A program made the position numbers and the translations under genes. Below, one piece after another: positions 1 to 5,163 of a stretch of DNA of 7,983 bases (positions are counted from its first letter, which is position 1; each line of letters begins with the position of its first letter). Under the pieces are notes generated by a model. The model had not been told where the DNA came from. It saw only the letters and a program-made list of their open reading frames with translations, and made no database searches. This stretch comes from Hyphomicrobiaceae bacterium (GTDB taxonomy: Bacteria; Pseudomonadota; Alphaproteobacteria; Rhizobiales; Hyphomicrobiaceae), in contig JAJFHI010000405.1 of NCBI GenBank assembly GCA_021775715.1, forward strand, positions 1 through 7,983. The letters are read 5' to 3'.

Positions 1-162
1 GCCCGACGGCCCCATCATCAGCGTCAACTCACCCGGGATCAGATCAAGATCAATCCCTTTCAAAACCGTCACGGCCGTGTCGCCACTTCCGAACTGTTTG
101 GTGATACCGCGCGCTTGCAAGAGTGGCACTCTTGTGTCCGCTGCGCCGGTGTTACTTGTCAT
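1..162 (-). CDS. ABC transporter ATP-binding protein, N-terminal part (truncated by window edge)
   Basis: Only the first 54 residues are present; the gene runs off the left edge. The translation contains LLQARGITKQFGSGDTAVTV, then LKGIDLDLIPGEL, and ends in MMGPSG, the first part of a Walker A (P-loop) motif whose GKS/T would lie just outside the window. The aromatic A-loop position, the 'vLkgidl' strand and the PGEL turn before the P-loop are typical of ABC ATPases of the LolD/MacB/DevA group. That group pairs with FtsX-fold permeases such as the one directly upstream. The ATG at 162-160 has GGAAGG about seven bases before it. It presumably powers the adjacent permease at the inner membrane. 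What is visible is an ABC ATPase; the subfamily is inferred from the neighbour. Confidence 0.9.
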   Translation of the reverse strand, partial: MTSNTGAADTRVPLLQARGITKQFGSGDTAVTVLKGIDLDLIPGELTLMMGPSG

Positions 163-242
163 AAAAATTGCCTTCCATCAGAATTCTCATCCGTCCTAAT
201 GATCGTGCGCGCATTTTAAACGATCGCAAAAAAACTCGCTGT

Positions 243-268
243 TTCGAGCGGCACAAAGGCCGCTCGAA
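243..268 (-). terminator. Intergenic hairpin between permease and ATPase genes (possible attenuator)
   Basis: There is a perfect 10-bp inverted repeat (TTCGAGCGGC / GCCGCTCGAA) with a 6-nt loop, 12 bases after the permease stop. On the minus strand a run of seven T (234-228) follows, but eight bases separate it from the stem, so it is not a canonical intrinsic terminator. The ATPase has its own ribosome binding site further on. The hairpin could act as a partial terminator, a processing or stability element between two genes that must be co-produced, or have no role. Confidence 0.45.
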
Positions 269-280
269 TTCTTATTCGGG

Positions 281-1537
281 TTACCGGCTGAACACACTTG
301 CCGGATCGATACGGATAACTTTCAAAATCGCTGAAATTGCCGCGAACGTACACATGCCAAGTGTGACCAAGAACAACGCTGCAGCAAGGCCCGGCGTCAT
401 GACGACATTCAAAGTCGTACCATCGGCCGCGTAAACAATTAGCAAGGCGAGACACATCCCCAGCGCATAACCGACGATAGCGCTCAAGATCGCCTGCATG
501 AGAATAACCTGGACGATGTAACCCGCGGATGCACCCAGCGCACGCAACGTCGCAAACTCGTTGATGTGGTCTTTCGTGCTGGCATAAAGCGTTTGCGCAA
601 CAATCACGACGCCAACGATAAGACCGAGCATAGCGCCTGCGATCAAAGCTGCACCAGCACCCGTTTGAAACAGCCAGTACTTCAAACTACGGGCACGAAA
701 CTCAGCAGTTGTCAGAACTTCGGCATCCGGCAGGCGCTTGACAAGCGCGCTGCGCACAGTCTCAACGTCAGCGTCTTCTTTGACGGTTGCGACAGTGTAC
801 GACGACTGCTTGTAAGACGCCTGCATCATCGACTGCGCGCGACCGAGCGTCGTGAAGACATAAGGGATCGTCGTGAAGGAGCGAATGCCGCGTGTCACAG
901 TTTCGACACGCACGGTCTGACCATTGATCTCAGCTGTTGAGCCTAGGCCATCGATACCAAGATCCTTGAAGTACGATTTGTCGACCGACACGCCGGCCGG
1001 CGCGCGCATGGCAGCGACGCTTCCATCGACGATATTCCAAGGCACAAGGCCTCCATTGCGGCCATCGGCACCGACGAGTAGAATGGCGGTCTTACCACCT
1101 TGTGGTTTGCGCCAACGTGCAAAACTGACAGCTAGTTCTTCAACGCGTTCCACGCCCGGCGTCGCATGAACGGCATAGCGCTCGCGTCCTTTCAACAGAG
1201 AGGGATCATCAAAACTCTTGGTGCCAAGCGGCACGATCCAGATGTCTCCACCGGTGCGATCCAGGATGCGCGCGATTGTGTATTCCGACCCAAGGTAAAG
1301 TCCACACTGAACAGAGATCAACACGACCGAGAACACAATTCCGATCAGCGTGACGAACAAGCTCATCTTGTCGTGGAAGAGGTTTCGATAGGCGAGCTTT
1401 GTCGCCATCTTGGGCTTTTTGCCCTTTTTACCTTTCTTGCCCTTACCCTCACCCTGGCCCGGTGCTTGGCCCAGTGCCGGGTCCTTGCTGCCAGCCAATG
1501 GGCTATCAAGTGTGGAGCTGCCTGTCGTGAGCGACAT
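281..1537 (-). CDS. ABC transporter permease, DevC/MacB-like (FtsX fold)
   Basis: The 418-residue inner-membrane permease has the four-helix FtsX/MacB layout. TM1 is near residues 60-82. A large periplasmic domain of about 200 residues follows, then three C-terminal helices near 294-318, 340-370 and 383-405. The cytoplasmic segment after TM2, KDHINEFATLRALGAS, is the conserved coupling region of DevC-type permeases. Such proteins work with a LolD-like ATPase, encoded next, and usually a membrane-fusion protein (not seen here) to export lipids, peptides or glycolipids. The ATG at 1537 is chosen over the TTG just before it because AGGGA lies about eight bases upstream. A later ATG at 1408 (residue 44) would give the usual family N-terminus. 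The first 43 residues are an unusual Gly/Lys-rich extension containing KGKKGKKGKKPK. The substrate cannot be read from the sequence. Confidence 0.88.
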   Translation of the reverse strand: MSLTTGSSTLDSPLAGSKDPALGQAPGQGEGKGKKGKKGKKPKMATKLAYRNLFHDKMSLFVTLIGIVFSVVLISVQCGLYLGSEYTIARILDRTGGDIWIVPLGTKSFDDPSLLKGRERYAVHATPGVERVEELAVSFARWRKPQGGKTAILLVGADGRNGGLVPWNIVDGSVAAMRAPAGVSVDKSYFKDLGIDGLGSTAEINGQTVRVETVTRGIRSFTTIPYVFTTLGRAQSMMQASYKQSSYTVATVKEDADVETVRSALVKRLPDAEVLTTAEFRARSLKYWLFQTGAGAALIAGAMLGLIVGVVIVAQTLYASTKDHINEFATLRALGASAGYIVQVILMQAILSAIVGYALGMCLALLIVYAADGTTLNVVMTPGLAAALFLVTLGMCTFAAISAILKVIRIDPASVFSR

Positions 1538-1624
1538 CAAATACGTCCCTTTAATTATGAAATCAGGCGCCTGCTGCCTGACCGGCCAGAAATTGCGACC
1601 GAGAATTGAGCCAATCTTACGCTA

Positions 1625-1651
1625 ACGCCGGCTCATGAAAAGAGCCGGCGT
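1625..1651 (-). terminator. Hairpin downstream of first Lys-rich paralog, no U-tract on its strand
   Basis: A 10-bp perfect stem (ACGCCGGCTC / GAGCCGGCGT) with a 7-nt loop lies about 42 bases after the stop of the paralog at 1694-2368. On the minus strand it is followed by TAGCGTAAG, so the U-run needed for efficient intrinsic termination is missing. On the plus strand the downstream sequence is T-rich, but no plus-strand gene needs it. It may be a leaky terminator or a 3'-end stabilising structure, allowing read-through to the permease. The rest of the gap (1538-1624) holds a 10-bp palindrome CAGGCGCCTG near 1565-1574 and no convincing promoter. Confidence 0.45.
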
Positions 1652-1693
1652 GCTTTGTTCTTAAGTTTCTTTGGCCTATCCGACCCCGCCCAA

Positions 1694-2368
1694 TTAGTCC
1701 TGGCAAGGAACCGTGATTGTCATACCAGCACTCGGGATGAATTTCTTACAAGTGATATCACGGTCTGGCGAAGCAGTTGGTGTAGGAGGCGTTACTTTGC
1801 TTGCGTCTGCAACGTTTGTTTCTTTTGCATCATCTTCAACAACAACTTCCGGCAGTGCTACTTCGTTTACTGCGTCAGTTGTTTCCGTGACGCTTGTCGT
1901 CGTTGGTTCGTTTTCGCTGACGCCTGCAACTTCATCTGCCTGGACGCGCTCTTCAGTTTCGCGAACCTCTTGCGCTGCAGCCAGACGGCGCGCCTCGGCG
2001 CGGGCCTTTGCGGTACGGTTCAGAGCTGCGAACCGGCGCTTCTTGGCAACAGCCGCTTTCTTTGCCGCCGCGTATTTGGCCTTGCGGGCGGCTGCGATTT
2101 TGGCCTTGCGGATCTGAGCAATCTTCGCCTTGCGAGCTGCTGCAATCTTGGCCTTGCGAATTTTTGCAATCTTAGCGGCACGGGCAGTTTTATAAGCTCT
2201 GTGGTTGCTTTTCTTTGCAACGTGACCGCGCGACGGGCGGGCAACAAAAGAACCGAGGCGGCCGTTGAACTTGAGGCGGACACCGTTGCCACCAGCTTCA
2301 GCAGCAGAACCGAAAACCGTCAGTGACGTTGTCAGGATGGCTGCGATTGTGAGAATTGTTTTTTTCAT
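1694..2368 (-). CDS. Secreted Lys/Ala-rich octad-repeat protein, paralog A (function unknown)
   Basis: The 224-residue protein belongs to no family I can name. Residues 1-25 are a classical signal peptide (basic MKK, hydrophobic core, AEA before Gly26), so the protein is likely periplasmic or extracellular. Residues 31-47 (RLKFNGRLGSFVARPSR) match paralog C. Residues 66-105 are five near-perfect octads of the form K-I-A-x-x-R-K-A, giving a long, strongly cationic, probably helical segment. Residues 135-190 are acidic and Thr/Val-rich, including the DEVAGVS block shared with paralog B. The C-terminus is CKKFIPSAGMTITVPC with Cys207 and Cys222, a likely disulfide after export. The ATG at 2368 has GGAGA about seven bases upstream. 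Resemblance to histone H1-like or TolA-like repeats is compositional only. Roles such as binding anionic cell-wall polymers are speculation. Confidence 0.85.
   Translation of the reverse strand: MKKTILTIAAILTTSLTVFGSAAEAGGNGVRLKFNGRLGSFVARPSRGHVAKKSNHRAYKTARAAKIAKIRKAKIAAARKAKIAQIRKAKIAAARKAKYAAAKKAAVAKKRRFAALNRTAKARAEARRLAAAQEVRETEERVQADEVAGVSENEPTTTSVTETTDAVNEVALPEVVVEDDAKETNVADASKVTPPTPTASPDRDITCKKFIPSAGMTITVPCQD
2054..2173 (-). repeat. Tandem 24-bp repeats encoding KIAxxRKA octads, paralog A
   Basis: Five consecutive 24-bp units encode residues 66-105: KIAKIRKA, KIAAARKA, KIAQIRKA, KIAAARKA, KYAAAKKA. The middle units alternate AAA and QI forms, so the effective higher-order period is 48 bp. 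The alternation is the same as in paralog B. A degenerate sixth unit follows (AVAKKRRF). Confidence 0.85.
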
Positions 2369-2391
2369 CTGAGGTCTCCATCTGTTTTGCG

Positions 2392-2437
2392 GGGACGGTC
2401 AAAGCCGTCTGTCATTCCTTGATTGAGAGAATGCCCC
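2392..2437 (-). promoter_or_regulatory. 46-nt conserved leader element, copy A
   Basis: This 46-bp block matches 3196-3241 at 44 of 46 positions and lies 24 bases before the start codon of paralog A. Read on the minus strand it can form two hairpins. One is CATTC/GAATG (2433-2429 with 2417-2413, 11-nt loop). The other is GACGG/CCGTC (2409-2405 with 2398-2394, 6-nt loop). A short GGG/CCC pairing could close both into a three-way junction. The two positions that differ between copies both fall in loops. It could be a structured 5' UTR or a duplex operator; the sequence does not decide. Confidence 0.6.
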
Positions 2438-2451
2438 AGGGCCGGTTTGGC

Positions 2452-2521
2452 CGCTGTTCCGCGAGAGACAGGCAGGAGAAAAGTTCGAAAACTCCTTTCA
2501 TGCAATTGTTTTTATTACATT
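2452..2521 (-). promoter_or_regulatory. Conserved upstream block with putative -10, paralog A
   Basis: This 70-nt block aligns with 3256-3325 in the same position relative to the 46-nt element (14 bases between blocks in both). It starts with the identical 11-mer CGCTGTTCCGC and ends in an AT-rich 17-mer that matches at 15 positions. On the minus strand the AT-rich end contains TGTAAT (2519-2514), a -10-like hexamer that is TATAAT in the other copy. No good -35 is seen. If this is the promoter, the leader is about 140 nt. It begins just past the terminator of the upstream gene. Confidence 0.4.
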
Positions 2522-2548
2522 TTTTTTCGGCCTGTTCCAACCGCAAAC

Positions 2549-2579
2549 AAAAAAACACCGGCCCCATTTTCAGGGGCCG
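2549..2579 (-). terminator. Intrinsic terminator of paralog B
   Basis: On the minus strand a 7-bp all-GC stem (CGGCCCC / GGGGCCG, 7-nt loop, 2579-2559) is followed after three bases by seven T (2555-2549). It lies 27 bases past the paralog B stop, so it should end that transcript before the promoter region of paralog A. Confidence 0.85.
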
Positions 2580-2606
2580 ATGCAAACTTCCGAATTGGTG
2601 AGTGAC

Positions 2607-3170
2607 TTAGCTCTGGCAAGGAACCGTGATTGTCATGCCAGCACCTGGGATAAACTTCTTGCAGGACAACTCATAGTCGCTGTCTTGGTCCGTTTCATAA
2701 GCGTAGTTAGCGTCTGTTGTGCTTGTAGGAACGGTCGCTGAAACACCGGCGACTTTTTCCGCCTCAACAATTTCCGCGTCTTTAACGTTGTTCTCTTCTT
2801 GTTCACGACGCTCAGCGGCTGCCAAACGAGCTGCAATCCGGCGTTCGTTGGCGATTTTGGCTTTCTTAGCAGCTGCGACCTTGGCTCTGCGGATCTGTGC
2901 GATTTTAGCTTTACGGGCGGCTGCAATCTTAGCCTTCCGGATCTGAGCAATCTTCGCTTTACGAGCTGCTGCGAGCTTGGCCTTACGGGCTGCACGCAAT
3001 CTTGCTTGATGCAGAGCGTGGAGCTTGCGGCGCTTAAAGGAGCGATTGTGCTGATTGTGGGAGTTGAAACCATTCATGCGGAACTTTTTGCCACCAGCTT
3101 CGGCCGTGCTGCCGAATGTTGTCGCTGAGAGAAGAGCTGCGGTAGCAATTGTGAGGATCAGTGTTTTCAT
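2607..3170 (-). CDS. Secreted Lys/Ala-rich octad-repeat protein, paralog B (function unknown)
   Basis: This 187-residue paralog has the same architecture as its neighbours. The signal peptide covers residues 1-25, ending AEA before Gly26. A His/Asn/Arg-rich stretch follows near 35-60. Six octads lie at residues 65-112 (KLAAARKA, KIAQIRKA, KIAAARKA, KIAQIRRA, KVAAAKKA, KIANERRI). The linker at 113-169 is acidic and Thr-rich with two Tyr, and the C-terminus is CKKFIPGAGMTITVPC with Cys170 and Cys185. The frame is open to 3206, but the ATG at 3170 is chosen because it has GGAGA seven bases upstream and starts directly with the signal peptide. It has a matching upstream leader and its own terminator, so it is probably transcribed alone. 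Function is not recognisable; the export signal and basic-then-acidic charge layout are the firm observations. Confidence 0.86.
   Translation of the reverse strand: MKTLILTIATAALLSATTFGSTAEAGGKKFRMNGFNSHNQHNRSFKRRKLHALHQARLRAARKAKLAAARKAKIAQIRKAKIAAARKAKIAQIRRAKVAAAKKAKIANERRIAARLAAAERREQEENNVKDAEIVEAEKVAGVSATVPTSTTDANYAYETDQDSDYELSCKKFIPGAGMTITVPCQS
2835..2978 (-). repeat. Tandem 24-bp repeats encoding octads, paralog B
   Basis: Six in-register 24-bp units encode residues 65-112. The stretch at 2938-2957 is identical over 20 bp to 2109-2128 in paralog A, longer than the flanking unit-to-unit similarity. This fits recent duplication or gene conversion between the two genes. Confidence 0.85.
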
Positions 3171-3195
3171 CGGAAGTCTCCGTCGGGTTTGGGCT

Positions 3196-3241
3196 GGGAC
3201 GGTCAAGGCCGTCTGTCATTCGTTGATTGAGAGAATGCCCC
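3196..3241 (-). promoter_or_regulatory. 46-nt conserved leader element, copy B
   Basis: Second copy of the element at 2392-2437, here 26 bases before the start codon of paralog B. Both hairpin arms (CATTC/GAATG and GACGG/CCGTC) are unchanged; the outer GG/CC closing pairs are one shorter. The copies differ at 3207 and 3222, each in a loop. No recognisable copy precedes paralog C. Confidence 0.6.
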
Positions 3242-3255
3242 GAAGACTTACTGAT

Positions 3256-3325
3256 CGCTGTTCCGCATGAGACAAGCCGAGAAAATCATTTGAAATTAGT
3301 TTTAAGACATTGTTTTAATTATATT
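3256..3325 (-). promoter_or_regulatory. Conserved upstream block with putative -10 TATAAT, paralog B
   Basis: This is the counterpart of 2452-2521, with the same length and offset. On the minus strand it holds a perfect TATAAT (3323-3318) inside AATATAATTAAAACAAT, then an AT-rich stretch, then the 11-mer shared with copy A at its inner end. A -35 box at standard spacing is not evident, so an activator or alternative sigma factor is possible. The predicted transcript would start near 3311 with a leader of about 140 nt. Confidence 0.42.
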
Positions 3326-3358
3326 ATTTTACTTTCACATAATCTTTGATCTGGCCAC

Positions 3359-3395
3359 AAAAAAGCGCCGGTCTCCAAAACAGGGGACCGGCGCT
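3359..3395 (-). terminator. Intrinsic terminator of paralog C
   Basis: On the minus strand a 13-bp stem (3395-3383 with 3376-3364, one G-T wobble, 6-nt loop) is followed immediately by six T (3364-3359). It begins 26 bases after the stop of paralog C. It is the strongest intrinsic terminator in the window and insulates paralog B from it. Confidence 0.9.
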
Positions 3396-3421
3396 CGATA
3401 AATTGAAGAAACAGTCGGAGT

Positions 3422-4027
3422 CTATTGCTCGGTGCAGGGCACCGTGACCGTCAAGCCAGCGCTTGGAATGAATTTCTTGCACGTTACTCTGCGGTCAGAC
3501 TGTTCTGGCTCCTCGGTCCCGTCAACGGGCTCGTCCAAACTCGCCTCGACACGCGTGTCCACATCAATCGGTTCCGAGATCTCGATGTCGTCTCCGACAA
3601 CGTCGTCGTCGGCCACTGATTTCGTGGACTTTTCTTCGTCAAAGACATCGTTGCTGTCGCGAGCGGCCAGCGCACGCCCCTTTTCGGCAAGAGCACGCGC
3701 CTGCCTTCTGGCAGCTGCCCTCTTCGCCTTACGGATCGCCGCAAGCTTGGCTTTTTTCCGCGCCGCGCGAATTTTGGCCTTTCGAATTGCCGCAGCTTTC
3801 GCCTTACGCTTTCTAGCTGCTGAAGACCCGTATGGATTTTTTTTATACGACTTCTTGGATTTGCTCTTTTTGCTGCCGCCTGTGCCCCGTGATGGAACGG
3901 CTGTAAAAGATCCAAGCGACCCATTGAAATTGAGCTTTTTGCCTTTTGGCCCAGCCTGGGCCGGAACAACGAACACTATTGCTATCGCAATAACGACGGT
4001 CAGAATCTTTGAAATCGTGTAATTCAA
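3422..4027 (-). CDS. Secreted Lys-rich repeat protein, paralog C, TTG start (function unknown)
   Basis: The 201-residue protein is the most diverged of the three. The frame is open to 4273, but I choose the TTG at 4027-4025. GGAG lies about eight bases before it, and it gives a 25-residue signal peptide (hydrophobic LTVVIAIAIVFVV, AQA before Gly26) of exactly the same length as in paralogs A and B. Mature residues 31-48 (KLNFNGSLGSFTAVPSRG) match paralog A. A Ser/Lys/Tyr/Gly segment follows at 50-70. Residues 72-112 hold a looser basic repeat (RKAKAAAI, RKAKIRAA, RKKAKLAAI, RKAKRAAA), out of strict register because of an inserted Lys. Residues 124-176 are strongly acidic (Asp/Glu). The end is CKKFIPSAGLTVTVPC with Cys183 and Cys198. 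Its promoter region does not resemble that of the other two copies. Function unknown. Confidence 0.82.
   Translation of the reverse strand: MNYTISKILTVVIAIAIVFVVPAQAGPKGKKLNFNGSLGSFTAVPSRGTGGSKKSKSKKSYKKNPYGSSAARKRKAKAAAIRKAKIRAARKKAKLAAIRKAKRAAARRQARALAEKGRALAARDSNDVFDEEKSTKSVADDDVVGDDIEISEPIDVDTRVEASLDEPVDGTEEPEQSDRRVTCKKFIPSAGLTVTVPCTEQ
3692..3814 (-). repeat. Degenerate basic repeat region, paralog C
   Basis: Residues 72-112 are four to five imperfect Lys/Arg/Ala octads. One unit is nine residues long (RKKAKLAAI), breaking the period. DNA similarity to the repeats of paralogs A and B is visibly weaker. Confidence 0.6.
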
Positions 4028-4167
4028 TGTCCATCTCCAGCCGGGCGGGTCGCCAGCACAACGACTCTCCGTCCAAGAACGACGAAGAATTCGGCAAACG
4101 CGTTGCATTTTTTCTGCCAGAACACTTAGCATAACTTCAGCAAATGTTCGCCTATGGTTAACGGGAA
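4028..4167 (-). other. Gap upstream of paralog C
   Basis: This 140-nt stretch must hold the promoter of paralog C if the hairpin at 4168-4199 stops hydrolase transcripts. No convincing -35/-10 pair is seen. It lacks the 46-nt element and AT-rich block of the other paralogs. An octamer TTAACCAT on the minus strand (4161-4154) resembles a CtrA half-site, but one such match in 8 kb is near chance expectation. Confidence 0.4.
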
Positions 4168-4199
4168 CGCCCATAAAACCTGGATCGGTTTTATGGGCG
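4168..4199 (-). terminator. Hairpin after the hydrolase gene
   Basis: A perfect 13-bp stem (CGCCCATAAAACC / GGTTTTATGGGCG) with a 6-nt loop lies six bases past the hydrolase stop. The downstream minus-strand sequence is TTCCCGTTAACC, so the U-tract is weak. It probably marks the transcript end of the kinase-hydrolase unit, perhaps with imperfect efficiency. Confidence 0.6.
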
Positions 4200-4205
4200 C
4201 CAGAG

Positions 4206-5072
4206 TTAAGCGGCCTGTTTCGCCTTCGGCTTCCATTTGGCCGTTTTGGCAACATCCTTGGCAGCCAGGTCACCGACCAGGCGCTCTACGAATGCAACTG
4301 TACGATCAACAACAAGGTGGCGTTGGCGGTCGACAGTGACGATGTGATAGCTATCATCAAGTACCGTCAATTCAACGATCCCAGCCAAATTCCGCTGCAG
4401 ATAGAGCGCGTTATTCAGGTCCGCATAGTCATCTTCGCGCGAATGCAGGATCAGTGTTGGCTGCTTAATGGTGCCAACGATTTTCTTCAGCGCATTCACC
4501 AACCAGCGATGCTCAAGCACTGCACCACCCGGCGTGTTCGGTGTGCCGGCGACACTGCTGTCGCCACTGAACAAGGCACTTGCGATGAATTCACGGATGC
4601 GTTCATCTTTGATGCCGTGCGGGTGCATGTCCGGGAAGTTAATCATATTGGCGACGCGCTTATTGAACACCGTCTTGAACAGGCGCGCATACCAGGGAAT
4701 GAGCCAGCCGTTGAGCCAGAGCGTTGGGGCAAACAGTGCCGTCGCGTTAACGTCATCAGGGTGGCGGGCCGCGAGCATCAAGCTCAAAATCGCACCAGTG
4801 GATAGTCCACCAACCACGACCGTGTCGCAGTCTTTGCGCAGCTCGAACAGGGCGTCTTCAGCGCTCTTGACCCAATCCTGCCAGGTGCTTTCCTTGATTT
4901 CGGCTTCCGTGCCGCCGTGACCGGCCAGCATCGGGCAATGAACTGTATAACCCTGACGGGCGAGGCCGTGGGCCACGAAACGCATTTCCGTCGGCGTGCC
5001 GCACAGGCCGTGGAGCAGAAGGATGCCAACACGACCGCCTTCGATTTTGTATGTCTGGTTCTGAACTTCCAT
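4206..5072 (-). CDS. Alpha/beta hydrolase, carboxylesterase-like
   Basis: The 288-residue protein has the features of a serine alpha/beta hydrolase. ILLLHGLCGTP at 17-27 carries the oxyanion-hole HG. The nucleophile elbow is GGLSTGA, with Ser91. An acid lies in SREDD (Asp214 or Asp215), and the catalytic His is probably His243 in DDSYHIVTVD. Length and motifs fit the Est30-type carboxylesterase or monoacylglycerol-lipase-like group. These cleave ester bonds of small acyl substrates; the exact substrate cannot be told. No signal peptide is seen, so it is likely cytoplasmic. Residues about 118-200 would form the cap. The C-terminal tail (AKWKPKAKQAA) is lysine-rich. The ATG at 5072 has AAGGGG about ten bases upstream. 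It follows the UbiB-like kinase by 91 bases on the same strand, so co-transcription is plausible. Confidence 0.88.
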   Translation of the reverse strand: MEVQNQTYKIEGGRVGILLLHGLCGTPTEMRFVAHGLARQGYTVHCPMLAGHGGTEAEIKESTWQDWVKSAEDALFELRKDCDTVVVGGLSTGAILSLMLAARHPDDVNATALFAPTLWLNGWLIPWYARLFKTVFNKRVANMINFPDMHPHGIKDERIREFIASALFSGDSSVAGTPNTPGGAVLEHRWLVNALKKIVGTIKQPTLILHSREDDYADLNNALYLQRNLAGIVELTVLDDSYHIVTVDRQRHLVVDRTVAFVERLVGDLAAKDVAKTAKWKPKAKQAA

Positions 5073-5137
5073 GGCTTAACGCCCCTTCATCAATATCCTG
5101 ACGATGAAGCTATGCGTTTGGGTGTCGGCCCGCTGTT

Positions 5138-5150
5138 ACGTACGGTACGT
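5138..5150. promoter_or_regulatory. 13-bp palindrome between kinase and hydrolase genes
   Basis: ACGTAC-G-GTACGT is a perfect dyad with one central base, located in the 91-bp gap, about 14 bases past the kinase stop. It could be an operator for a dimeric regulator controlling the hydrolase. No -10/-35 pair is convincing next to it, and chance is possible. Confidence 0.25.
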
Positions 5151-5163
5151 CCGGGAAATAATC

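Noticed and set aside
2030..2173. CRISPR-like or minisatellite array in the 24-bp repeats
   Set aside because: The repeats are contiguous without spacers, imperfect, and in phase with codons of an octad protein repeat; they are coding repeats.
1655..2326. Long open frames on the plus strand opposite the paralog A gene (also 3432-4022 opposite paralog C)
   Set aside because: They are shadows of the Lys/Ala-rich repeats: an octad repeat free of stops in one frame stays open on the other strand. They lack good ribosome binding sites and signal peptides, while the minus-strand frames share signal peptide and C-terminal motif among three paralogs.
1694..3170. Paralogs as histone H1-like or TolA-like proteins
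   Set aside because: The similarity is only in Lys/Ala composition. The signal peptides and paired C-terminal Cys point to export, and the TolA pattern of a membrane anchor plus C-terminal domain is absent.
4154..4161. CtrA half-site TTAACCAT upstream of paralog C, and TTAA-N7-TTAG at 6774-6788
   Set aside because: One octamer is near chance in 8 kb, and the second deviates from the consensus. Neither is tied to a clear promoter.
4028..4273. N-terminal extension of paralog C to an upstream ATG
   Set aside because: It would place the signal peptide 82 residues into the protein and overlap the hydrolase terminator and the end of the hydrolase gene.
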